Assembly: GCA_002373205.1 (NCBI GenBank)
Contig: DFJV01000165.1
Location: 1-23,412, forward strand
Direction of reading: 5' to 3'
DNA: 23,412 bases
Source: Treponema sp. UBA3662
GTDB taxonomy: Bacteria; Spirochaetota; Spirochaetia; Treponematales; Treponemataceae
The translations under genes were made by a program, and so were the position numbers. This document shows positions 7,896 through 14,132 of the stretch, piece by piece; the first letter of the stretch is position 1, and each line of letters begins with the position of its first letter. Below the pieces are notes generated by a model. The model was not told the DNA's origin. It saw only the letters and a list, made by a program, of their open reading frames with translations, and did not search any database.

Positions 7896-8127
7896 GGACG
7901 ATCCTGCCTCCGCTCTCCCCCCCCACGCATCGGCTAACTCGACATCCATGCCCTTGCGCCACGGGCTTTCCGGGGTTCCGCGTCTATGCGCTCCATTGCC
8001 TTACGGCAACGCACTTGCGTGCGCCCCTCCAATCCCGCGTAGGTTGATTTTTGTGCAGTGTACACTGCACAAAAGGGCTTGACATAGCCCTTTTGCCGAA
8101 GCCTAGCAATGCTCGACTTCGGCAAAA
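7896..8127 (+). repeat. Duplicated leader cassette, copy A
   Basis: This block recurs at 10271-10492 in the same orientation. Shared segments in order are GGACGATCCTGCCTCCGCTCT, CACGCAT-GGCTAAC-CGACA, CCATGCC, TGCGCCAC, a variable GC-rich middle (7961-8045, itself a member of the intergenic repeat family), GCGTAGGTTG, and the three-hairpin chain at 8049-8127. Both copies end 20-30 bases before a strong ribosome binding site for a small exported or accessory protein. The middle differs between copies while both flanks are conserved. Confidence 0.8.
8049..8127 (+). promoter_or_regulatory. Chain of three overlapping palindromes before the small-protein operon
   Basis: First is a perfect 26-bp palindrome (8049-8074) with core GTGCAGTGTACACTGCAC flanked by T4 and A4. 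Second is AAAAGGGCT/AGCCCTTTT (8071-8094), terminator-like with its own T4. Third is an 11-bp stem TTTTGCCGAAG/CTTCGGCAAAA (8091-8127) with an inner AGC-AAT-GCT. Neighbouring structures share four bases (8071-8074 and 8091-8094), so they compete for pairing. TTGACA lies in loop 2, but no good -10 follows. It may be an operator, an attenuator-like RNA or a mobile-repeat end. Confidence 0.6.
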
Positions 8128-8147
8128 GAATAACATCGGAGGAAAAT

Positions 8148-8300
8148 ATGGCAAAGACAACAGTAAGACCAGGCAACCCTTACAAAGGAGAAGGAGGAAG
8201 AATGCCTTCCACAACAGGAAGCCCAAGCGGAGGCAACAGGGGCAACAATCCGCCGTCAAAAGGTCATGCACCAGGTCAAGGTAAAGGAGGTAAAAAATGA
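8148..8300 (+). CDS. Small Gly/Pro/Lys-rich basic protein (50 residues)
   Basis: A 50-residue hydrophilic, basic, low-complexity protein (starts MAKTTVRPGNPYKGEGG, ends GKGGKK) with no cysteine, signal peptide or membrane segment. No family is recognised. The ATG at 8148 is chosen over an upstream in-frame TTG or CTG-type start because CGGAGGA (8138-8144) is correctly spaced and because the upstream codons run through hairpin 3 of the leader. Its stop codon overlaps the next gene's ATG (ATGA at 8297-8300) and contains that gene's ribosome binding site (GGAGG, 8286-8290), so the two are translationally coupled. Composition alone could make it look spurious, but the good ribosome binding site and the coupling favour a real gene. 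Confidence 0.65.
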   Translation: MAKTTVRPGNPYKGEGGRMPSTTGSPSGGNRGNNPPSKGHAPGQGKGGKK

Positions 8301-8704
8301 AGTTTCGTATGGTAATCGTCTTTATCGCAGTCGCCATAGCCACGCTCTTCGCTACATCCTGTGGAGGTGATGGTGGTGGAGGCGGGGATTATGATTATGA
8401 CAGATATACCGATGACAGCGGTTACGGCCACGAGTTTGGCGGAATGGAAGAAGGATTGTATGAATATTATGATGACCGAAGTGGACATACTCATTGGTTA
8501 TACCTCGAAAGCGATGGGGGCTGGTATAACACCGTTGACGGTTCTAATTGTTATCGACATCTAAAAAGATATACTATAGAAGAAGACGGACTTCATCTTT
8601 TAATTAAGTATGAGTATTCAGGGTGGTCTAACCGTTACATAGCATCAATTTACACCAAAACTTCGTTTACAATCGATGGACGTACATATACTCTCAATAA
8701 CTAA
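8297..8704 (+). CDS. Predicted lipoprotein, acidic and Gly/Tyr/Asp-rich
   Basis: A 135-residue protein with a type II signal peptide: charged MKFR, a hydrophobic stretch VIVFIAVAIATLF, then ATSC with the lipidated Cys22, acceptable under relaxed spirochaete lipobox rules. The mature part starts GGDGGGGGDYDYD, an acidic flexible tether, then a compact region of alternating aromatic and charged residues (THWLYLESDGGWYN, RYIASIYTKTSFTI) ending FTIDGRTYTL, probably a small beta-rich domain. No family is recognised. Translation is coupled to the upstream 50-residue basic protein, and their opposite charges would permit an interaction (speculative). The ribosome binding site is GGAGG at 8286-8290. 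An intrinsic terminator follows at 8741. Confidence 0.75.
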   Translation: MKFRMVIVFIAVAIATLFATSCGGDGGGGGDYDYDRYTDDSGYGHEFGGMEEGLYEYYDDRSGHTHWLYLESDGGWYNTVDGSNCYRHLKRYTIEEDGLHLLIKYEYSGWSNRYIASIYTKTSFTIDGRTYTLNN

Positions 8705-8740
8705 CCGTGAAGTAAAAAACCTTTATCTACACTATTTCAA

Positions 8741-8779
8741 AAACATCAGTGCCTGCCATGCAAGCCACTGGTGTTTTTT
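8741..8779 (+). terminator. Rho-independent terminator after the lipoprotein operon
   Basis: AAACATCAGTG (8741-8751) pairs with CACTGGTGTTT (8766-8776) with one G-U pair, 14-base loop, followed by a T-run to 8779. Confidence 0.75.
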
Positions 8780-8827
8780 ATTTGGCACGATAAAAATATT
8801 CAATACGCCTCTACGCCCTTATAATAA

Positions 8828-10162
8828 TTAAAAGCCATCCGCCAGCCTCAATAAAAACTCAACTACACCGATAACGGTAAAACCCTTTTCATCCTGCATC
8901 TCCTTTACAGGCCTGTTTATCACAATCATTTTTTTTATTTGATCATTCAGCAAAACAAAGGGACGAATTTCCCTCTTTTTAGTTTCTGAATCGGAAATAT
9001 TGTCCGCAATTTGAAGGTATATTTTCTCACTTCCTTTTGTAGCCATAAAATCAACTTCATAGCTTTTCCGCACACTTTTTCCCTGCACATCCTTTTCAAC
9101 AGAATCAAAGGTTCCTACATTCACATTATAGCCATTATAAATTAGCTCATTGTAAACCACATTTTCAAGCAAATGCCCCTCATCAGAATACATAAAATCA
9201 AGGCGCGAATTCCTTAGACCCGTATCGCAAAAATAATACTTGCGTACAGAATTTATGATATTTCGCCCCTTTAAATCATAACGCCTAGCCTCTGCTACAA
9301 TGAATGCATCCAAAAAAGCATTGACATAAGCAGAAACTGTTTCCTTGTCAATTTTCTCATGCCGCCGTGACACAAAAGTATTTGCAATCTTCTCTGCATT
9401 CAAAAACTCTCCCGTACAATCAGCAAGAATCGTACACAGTTCATCCAATGCCTCTGACTTACGTATTTTGTTTCGTTCTATTATGTCTTTAAAATAAGTA
9501 GTTTTAAAAAGTTCCTTTAGATAAGATTCTTTTTCCGAGGGCTCTTTTTGCATAGCAAGCGGCATTCCCCCATAGCGCATATATTCATAAAACAGGTCTT
9601 GCTTTTCTTTCTTTTGATTCTCCGGCAAAGTCAAGTTATGCTCATATATCTCAGAAAAAGAAAGGGGCCCCATGTGAATCTCCGTAGCCTTATCCCTAAA
9701 TTCAGTAACAATATCACTTGAAAGCATTTTTGAATTTGAACCGGTAACATACAAATCAATGTTGGATTCATGGGAAAGCCCCAGGACAACATCAACAAAG
9801 GAAATCACTTCACTGTCACCTTCTTTTGCAAGAATAATTTTGCCGTCCGCAAGCTCTGGATTTACAATAGTATATACCCTCTGAATCTCATCAAGAAATA
9901 CATAAAACCGTTGCTTCTTATTTGAACAAATGCTCAGTATATGCTCATTCAATGCAAGAGGATTTCTGTACTTTGCATTTTTTGCATCATCAAGTTCAAG
10001 CGTCACGATGTTCTTCTTCTTTACCCCCAGAGAAAGAAGATTGTTATAAAAAAGCTCTTTCAATAGGAATGACTTTCCACAGCGCCGTACACCTGTGATT
10101 ATTTTTGGAAAACCGTTCCATTTTGCATTCGCCAGCTGATTAAGGTACTTGGGGCGCTCCAT
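8828..10162 (-). CDS. AAA_14 / DUF4143 family ATPase
   Basis: A 444-residue protein of the large archaeal/bacterial ATPase family with an N-terminal AAA_14 domain and a C-terminal DUF4143 domain. Walker A is GVRRCGKS (24-31), Walker B is FYVFLDEIQ (86-94), and LYVTGSNSKML (about 156-166) is the sensor strand. The C-terminal part has YEVDFMA and a following KIYLQIA, resembling the E/D-X-K-like core of the DUF4143 nuclease-related fold. The biological role of the family is unsettled; it occurs in accessory DNA and often in several copies per genome. GGAGAT sits eight bases before the ATG. A strong promoter and a 14-bp palindrome lie upstream. It is AT-richer than the biosynthetic genes and is flanked by the duplicated leaders, which suggests lateral acquisition. 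Confidence 0.88.
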   Translation of the reverse strand: MERPKYLNQLANAKWNGFPKIITGVRRCGKSFLLKELFYNNLLSLGVKKKNIVTLELDDAKNAKYRNPLALNEHILSICSNKKQRFYVFLDEIQRVYTIVNPELADGKIILAKEGDSEVISFVDVVLGLSHESNIDLYVTGSNSKMLSSDIVTEFRDKATEIHMGPLSFSEIYEHNLTLPENQKKEKQDLFYEYMRYGGMPLAMQKEPSEKESYLKELFKTTYFKDIIERNKIRKSEALDELCTILADCTGEFLNAEKIANTFVSRRHEKIDKETVSAYVNAFLDAFIVAEARRYDLKGRNIINSVRKYYFCDTGLRNSRLDFMYSDEGHLLENVVYNELIYNGYNVNVGTFDSVEKDVQGKSVRKSYEVDFMATKGSEKIYLQIADNISDSETKKREIRPFVLLNDQIKKMIVINRPVKEMQDEKGFTVIGVVEFLLRLADGF

Positions 10163-10181
10163 TCAGTCTAATCTCCTTTTT

Positions 10182-10195
10182 TGTAGAATTCTACA
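10182..10195. promoter_or_regulatory. Perfect 14-bp palindrome, candidate operator for the ATPase gene
   Basis: TGTAGAATTCTACA lies just downstream of the predicted transcription start (about 10203) and 19 bases before the ATG, a suitable position for a repressor site. No adjacent regulator gene is present; self-regulation by the ATPase is only a guess. Confidence 0.5.
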
Positions 10196-10209
10196 TATTT
10201 TTCGATTAG

Positions 10210-10238
10210 ACTATAATACAAAAACTAATTGTTTTCAA
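10210..10238 (-). promoter_or_regulatory. Sigma-70 promoter for the AAA_14 ATPase gene
   Basis: On the minus strand TTGAAA (10233-10238) and TATAGT (10210-10215) are separated by exactly 17 bases. This is among the best promoter matches in the window. Confidence 0.6.
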
Positions 10239-10270
10239 TGGCTATACAAGGTATTTGTTACAGCCTAGAT

Positions 10271-10492
10271 GGACGATCCTGCCTCCGCTCTACCATTCAC
10301 GCATTGGCTAACCCGACACCCATGCCTATGCGCCACCGCCGTTCCGCCCTTCGCTAACGCTCATACCGCCCTGCGGCCGGTACTGCCGGGGCTCCATGGC
10401 GGCGTAGGTTGCTTTTTGTGTAGTGTACACTACACAAAAGGGCTTGACAGAGCCCTTTTGCCGAAGCCTAGCAATGCTCGGCTTCGGCAAAA
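10271..10492 (+). repeat. Duplicated leader cassette, copy B
   Basis: The second copy of the block at 7896-8127, in the same orientation and about 2.4 kb away. The 5' segment (GGACGATCCTGCCTCCGCTCT...) and the 3' hairpin chain are nearly identical to copy A. The middle (10331-10410) is replaced by another member of the intergenic repeat family, one that resembles the inverted copy at 11619-11691. Its 3' end lies 20 bases before the ribosome binding site of a lipoprotein gene. Confidence 0.8.
10414..10492 (+). promoter_or_regulatory. Chain of three overlapping palindromes before the second lipoprotein gene
   Basis: This matches 8049-8127. The perfect 26-bp palindrome (10414-10439) has core GTGTAGTGTACACTACAC; relative to copy A both arms changed together (C to T and G to A). 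The second hairpin is AAAAGGGCT/AGCCCTTTT (10436-10459). The third has a 13-bp stem (10456-10468 with 10480-10492), two pairs longer than in copy A. Confidence 0.6.
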
Positions 10493-10521
10493 AAAGTACG
10501 CAAAATAAAACGGAGGATTTT

Positions 10522-11070
10522 ATGAAAAATTTTGCAAACAAAAAAAGGATTCTGAACTTTATTTCAGCTTCAGTAATTTCTGCAATGTTCATCGCCCTTT
10601 CTTTGGCTTGTGCATCTGAACCAGAGCCTGTACGCGAACCTACAAGCACCATCACTTTGGCCGATGTAAATGCTTTGGTTAAAAACCAAGAAGTAAATCT
10701 TCTTGCAAACAATGGACTCACAGCAGATCAGCTCATGGAAGTAATCAAACTCTGTATTCAGACAGAAGAAATCACAAACGTTTCTCTCGTTGAAGAAAAT
10801 ACAAAATTGAGTTATGGTGTTTTAAAGGTAAATATGGGATTGGCAAAAATTCCTGTAACCGTTACATTCTCATGTTCAATTTCAAAAACCGGAACATTAA
10901 AAATGAGAATCAGTAATGTTACAGAACAGAATCCAGAGCTTGAACCTTTTACTTACACTGTATATACAAAAGACTACAAAGCACATTGCGATTCATTAAA
11001 AAAATCTATCCTGAACAAACTCGAAAACATTGGCAACACAGTCCTTGCCCGCTCTGCCGATTTTGCATAA
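10522..11070 (+). CDS. Predicted lipoprotein of unknown family
   Basis: A 182-residue protein starting at ATG 10522, eight bases after CGGAGGA. An in-frame upstream start at 10423 would lie inside the leader palindrome and is rejected. The type II signal peptide is MKNFANKKR, a hydrophobic core (ILNFISASVISAMFIALSL), and the lipobox SLAC with Cys30. A Pro/Glu linker (ASEPEPVREP) follows. The mature domain contains ADVNALVKNQEVNLLANNGLTADQLMEVIKLCI and a strand-rich part (SYGVLKVNMGLAKIPVTVTFSCSISKTGTLKMRI), ending in a helix rich in K and N. No family is recognised. Unlike the first lipoprotein locus there is no small basic protein in front, although the leader is the same. It overlaps the following VanZ-like ORF by eight bases. 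Confidence 0.8.
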   Translation: MKNFANKKRILNFISASVISAMFIALSLACASEPEPVREPTSTITLADVNALVKNQEVNLLANNGLTADQLMEVIKLCIQTEEITNVSLVEENTKLSYGVLKVNMGLAKIPVTVTFSCSISKTGTLKMRISNVTEQNPELEPFTYTVYTKDYKAHCDSLKKSILNKLENIGNTVLARSADFA

Positions 11071-11473
11071 GAATCAGAACTTAACCATTGGAGTAGCACT
11101 TATAATTATCGATATAACATTATATGGGCTACTCCATGATATAAGCAAATTAGCAATATTCTCATATTTTAAGAATCACATAGATTTTTCGACCTATTCA
11201 GATTTTCAGACAAAATTCCTTTTGTACTTTTCAAACTTTCCGCTATATAAGACTGTCAATAATCATCTTGTTGACTTAATATGGTTCGCATCATTTTCAT
11301 TAATCATCTCTAATTTTCTTGAATCGAAATATTCCTGTTTCTTCGCCTTTTCAATTGGACTTCTCACAGAAGTATTGCAATTAATCATTCCAGCATTGGG
11401 AACATTTGACCTTCTTGATGTATTAACTTATTTTTTTATTACAATACTATTTTTTGCCATCAAAACAATATAA
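11063..11473 (+). CDS. VanZ-like membrane protein
   Basis: An ORF of 136 residues from TTG 11063 (earlier in-frame TTGs at 11030 and 11045). It has about four membrane segments: LTIGVALIIIDITLYGLL, LVDLIWFASFSLIISNFL, CFFAFSIGLLTEVLQLIIPAL and LLDVLTYFFITILFFAI. The motif TEVLQLIIPALGTFDLLDVLTYF matches the signature of VanZ-like proteins (E-x-x-Q ... G-x-F-D-x-x-D-x-x), whose general function is uncertain; some are linked to glycopeptide tolerance. The reading frame has no methionine codon and no good ribosome binding site, so it depends on coupling from the lipoprotein stop or has lost its original 5' end. It is AT-richer than the neighbours. Confidence 0.6.
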   Translation: MHKNQNLTIGVALIIIDITLYGLLHDISKLAIFSYFKNHIDFSTYSDFQTKFLLYFSNFPLYKTVNNHLVDLIWFASFSLIISNFLESKYSCFFAFSIGLLTEVLQLIIPALGTFDLLDVLTYFFITILFFAIKTI

Positions 11474-11618
11474 AAAGTATTGTAAGCATAATAAAAATTT
11501 CATCGTGAAAAATAAAAAAGGCACGACATTCCCCATGGTAAGAGAACTTAAAAAAATTGGATGAAGTTGCAATAAGAACACCCCCTTTGCCGCCGCCATG
11601 TTTGTAAAAAATGGAAGC

Positions 11619-11691
11619 ACGGCAGGGATTGGAGCCCCGCAGTACCGCCGCAGGCGGTATGAGCCGAATAGGCGAAGGGCGGAAAGCCCCT
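11619..11691 (-). repeat. Intergenic structured repeat, copy 5 (inverted)
   Basis: On the minus strand it reads GGGGCTTTCCGCCCTTCGCC, then CTCATACCGCC, then GGTACTGCGGGGCTCCAATC, closely matching the middle of leader copy B (10331-10410). It includes a perfect hairpin TACCGCC/GGCGGTA (11643-11649 and 11653-11659, loop GCA). The rest of the 11474-11727 gap, between two convergent ORFs, has no other clear feature. Confidence 0.7.
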
Positions 11692-11727
11692 TGCATAAAA
11701 AACTGCCGCAAAATCTTTTTGACAAAG

Positions 11728-13515
11728 CTAGCGAAGAATCAGAGAGACACGGCCGGCACCCAGCCCCCAGTTTTCAAAGGTCCAGGAGTCCAGCAGGGAA
11801 GACATGGAAACAAAATCTTCCGCATCGTTTCCCACGACGTATTCGCAAAGCTTGGGCGCAATGCGGGGCATAAAGCTGTTACGAGCCCAGCCCATAAAAT
11901 ATTTTCTTGCCTCGACGGGATCCTGCTGCAGCATGTAGGCCATGAATTCATTTTTCATAAGAAAGTCGTCGCTGCGGTCGTAGTGCAGGTTGGGATTGTT
12001 TGCCCAGTAGACTTCAAGGAATTCCCTTGCCTGTGGATTAAATTTTTTGTGCAACCCGGCAATAAGGTTTCGGAAGGGGGCATTTGTAAAATAGATTCCG
12101 TGCCAACATTCGTGGGCCAAGAATTTTTTTCTAAGCTCAGGCGTAGAAGACCTGCTCATAGAAACAACGGCACCGCTTCCTTCCGCAAAAGTTCCGTCAT
12201 CCCTCTGCACAATTATGGAATTTGCCAAGAGCACTTTTTTTAGGAGGCGCTCGTAGTCGTTAAGTTTTATTTTTTGCCTTTCCGCCTGGGTAAAAAACTT
12301 TGCAAGGCTTGCCGCACCGTAGTCGTGGGCATTGTAACCGTGTTTATTCAAAATAAAATCATCGTCTACAAATGTTCCCTTGTAGCCTTCCTTTTCCACA
12401 AAGTAAGCAAGGCGGGTAAAGAACTGGTCCTGTATCTTTGAATTTGCAAAGTCAAAAAATATTATCCCGGGAAATTCTGCCCACTCGTAAAGTTCGTAAT
12501 CCGCCCGTCTCCAGTTATACTGCGGCCAGTCCGTAACAAGCCCCAAGTCTGTTGGCAACCCCCTAAGCACAATGCCATTGCTTGGCAAAAGAGACACATC
12601 GTTTGCGCTCATAAAAACAGAAAGCAGCATGTCTGCCCCGCGGATAAATTCATAAGAAGAAAATGGCTCCTGCAAAGACGAGCACTGGATTACCATGCGG
12701 GGAAGCTTCTTTGCCCTTATCACTTTTAAGATTTCGTTTCCAGCCCTAAGATGAAAGGTAACTGGATTGTCAGGACTTCCAACATCCTCTATCGGAGCAA
12801 ACTGGAGTTCCACCTTGGGAAGCAGCGTGCCTAAAGAATTGGCGTTTGCAAAGACTTTCCCTGCAGAAGAAAAATCTACAGCCAAAAATGATGAGTCCAC
12901 AAAACCGCCGTCGGGGCCAAATGCAAAGAGGGGAACATTTTCCTGCACTTCAGAAAATTTTGACCAGCCAATTTTTGCCTCGGCAAGTTTTACCTCTCCC
13001 AAAGAAAATGCATCGCTACCGTAAAGATAAAAGCCGGAAGGAAGGACTGCATCTTTTCCAATGCAGAACAAAAGCCGAATTTTATTTTCCACAAGGCTTT
13101 CAAATTTTCCCTTTACAGAATTCCTTGCCTTTAGTTCAGGGCACAGCTCAGTCTCGGAAAGAAAATCATCTTCATACAAAAAGCCAAATTCAAAGCGGCC
13201 GTCATCAGATTTCTTTTTTGTAGCGTCAGATTCTATAAGAACTTGCAAGGCCGCACTCCCCTTCTGCCTCTTGAATTCAGCAATAAAATCTTTTTGCTTG
13301 GCGGTAAATTTATAAAACATGTACGGCTTGGAAGAAGAGCTTACTTCTGCCGACTGGGCGTTTTTGTTCAGGGGAATAAAATGCTCACCGTTTATTTCCA
13401 TAGAGCCATGGAATCTTGCAGAAGAAGTACCTGCAATCCCCAAGCAAAAAATTAAAAGGCAAAGTGCCATAACTGCAAAAGAGCCAATAAGAAGAGTTTT
13501 TGTAATTTTATTCAT
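11728..13515 (-). CDS. Membrane-anchored protein with HECWH zinc-metalloprotease motif
   Basis: A 595-residue protein. The N-terminal segment TLLIGSFAVMALCLLIFCLGIAG (about 7-29) is a signal anchor or signal peptide, so the rest is probably periplasmic. The middle (about 60-330) is beta-rich and unrecognised. The C-terminal part has AHECWHGIYF with the HExxH motif at 468-472, in which Glu469 would be catalytic and His468/His472 would bind zinc. Glu523 in NEFMAYML, 51 residues later, is a candidate third ligand of gluzincin type. The sequence around it (LHYDRSDDFLMKNEFMAYMLQQDP) fits a helix typical of such ligands. No close family can be named. No ribosome binding site precedes the ATG; a TAGTAT -10 box six bases upstream suggests a leaderless transcript. 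Confidence 0.8.
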   Translation of the reverse strand: MNKITKTLLIGSFAVMALCLLIFCLGIAGTSSARFHGSMEINGEHFIPLNKNAQSAEVSSSSKPYMFYKFTAKQKDFIAEFKRQKGSAALQVLIESDATKKKSDDGRFEFGFLYEDDFLSETELCPELKARNSVKGKFESLVENKIRLLFCIGKDAVLPSGFYLYGSDAFSLGEVKLAEAKIGWSKFSEVQENVPLFAFGPDGGFVDSSFLAVDFSSAGKVFANANSLGTLLPKVELQFAPIEDVGSPDNPVTFHLRAGNEILKVIRAKKLPRMVIQCSSLQEPFSSYEFIRGADMLLSVFMSANDVSLLPSNGIVLRGLPTDLGLVTDWPQYNWRRADYELYEWAEFPGIIFFDFANSKIQDQFFTRLAYFVEKEGYKGTFVDDDFILNKHGYNAHDYGAASLAKFFTQAERQKIKLNDYERLLKKVLLANSIIVQRDDGTFAEGSGAVVSMSRSSTPELRKKFLAHECWHGIYFTNAPFRNLIAGLHKKFNPQAREFLEVYWANNPNLHYDRSDDFLMKNEFMAYMLQQDPVEARKYFMGWARNSFMPRIAPKLCEYVVGNDAEDFVSMSSLLDSWTFENWGLGAGRVSLILR

Positions 13516-13521
13516 GGCAAC

Positions 13522-13527
13522 ATACTA
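13522..13527 (-). promoter_or_regulatory. -10 box six bases before the metalloprotease-like gene
   Basis: On the minus strand TAGTAT is followed by exactly six bases and then the ATG at 13515. A start seven bases after the -10 would fall on the A of the ATG. No clear -35 is seen. Confidence 0.4.
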
Positions 13528-13548
13528 CACTTTTTTTTGAATTTACTC

Positions 13549-13554
13549 TATAGT
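13549..13554 (+). promoter_or_regulatory. -10 box six bases before the 164-residue unknown gene
   Basis: TATAGT is followed by exactly six bases and then ATG 13561, mirroring the divergent partner. It decides the start: the upstream in-frame TTG at 13537 would lie before the promoter. No clear -35 is seen. Confidence 0.45.
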
Positions 13555-13560
13555 TTTTAC

Positions 13561-14055
13561 ATGATGAATGTAATAGCGCTTCAAAAGGACAACGAACTTT
13601 TTATCTGCAACTATGCAAGGGCATTTATAGAAAACTTCAACCGGGAAAACCTTGGCAAAGGCATATCGCTGTTCCCAAGCTTCCCACTCTGGGCCTTTGC
13701 AGAAGATTCAATTTCCAGTGACCAATTCAATTCAATTTTTAAGAGCCGCTCAGTAAAAAAGGCATTCATCGGCAAAGCATCATTTACAAAAAGCAGCATC
13801 CCAGGGCAAGAGGAATTTTTCTTTCCCTTCTTCATAGAAACGGATTTGGAAAAGGAAAGCAGGACATTCGAGTTTAAAATTGTATTCGCAAAAATCCAAA
13901 AGGCAGGCACAGAAGACTTCACCCTTCCAAAAGAACTTTTAGGAAGCAAAAAATTCCCCTTAAGCATAAAATCTTTCCGCACCGGAAATGCCCTTATAAA
14001 AGACAATGCCTGGTCTCTCTTTGACGAAAAATGGATCAGATGCTCCGGGTGCTAA
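13561..14055 (+). CDS. Unknown protein, 164 residues
   Basis: No family is recognised. The protein (MMNVIALQKDNELFICNYARAF...) has no signal peptide or membrane segment and appears to be an alpha/beta cytoplasmic protein. Visible features are a Phe/Pro-rich segment (ISLFPSFPLWAFAED, about 35-49), a strand pair around FFFPFFIETDLEKESRTFEFKIVF, and a short C-terminal tail WIRCSGC with two cysteines. The start at ATG 13561 is chosen from the -10 box; there is no Shine-Dalgarno site. It is divergent from the metalloprotease-like gene (45 bases between start codons) and 77 bases upstream of the TetR gene on the same strand. Confidence 0.65.
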   Translation: MMNVIALQKDNELFICNYARAFIENFNRENLGKGISLFPSFPLWAFAEDSISSDQFNSIFKSRSVKKAFIGKASFTKSSIPGQEEFFFPFFIETDLEKESRTFEFKIVFAKIQKAGTEDFTLPKELLGSKKFPLSIKSFRTGNALIKDNAWSLFDEKWIRCSGC

Positions 14056-14117
14056 ATTCTTCTGACTGTTAAATTCATGTGGCTGCAAAATTCTGCCTTG
14101 ATTTTTTTTAGCAAGGG

Positions 14118-14126
14118 TATTATCTT
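14118..14126 (+). promoter_or_regulatory. -10 region of the tetR-type gene
   Basis: TATTAT (14118-14123) and the overlapping TATCTT (14121-14126) precede ATG 14133. TATCTT lies exactly six bases before the ATG and 17 bases after TTGATT (14098-14103), again implying a leaderless or nearly leaderless transcript. Confidence 0.4.
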
Positions 14127-14132
14127 TTAACC

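Noticed and set aside
8079..8110. TTGACA within hairpin 2 of each leader as a -35 box
   Set aside because: No acceptable -10 lies 16-18 bases downstream (best is TAGCAA at 19). The hexamer is part of a conserved hairpin loop, so it may be coincidental.
8109..8147. Longer start for the 50-residue Gly-rich protein
   Set aside because: The extra 13 codons lie in hairpin 3 and have no ribosome binding site; CGGAGGA fits ATG 8148.
10326..10721. Minus-strand ORF of 131 codons over the second leader
   Set aside because: It runs through the repeat and hairpin chain and into the antisense of the lipoprotein gene. A similar frame occurs over the first leader only because the DNA is duplicated; no ribosome binding site.
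11441..11484. ACAATACT/AGTATTGT inverted repeat at the end of the VanZ-like ORF as a terminator
   Set aside because: AT-only type stem of eight pairs with a 28-base loop and no following T-run.
11460..11725. Overlapping minus-strand ORFs of 83 and 92 codons between the VanZ-like and metalloprotease-like genes
   Set aside because: Their N-terminal halves are translations of intergenic repeat copy 5 and the sequence next to it, with no domain and no start signal.
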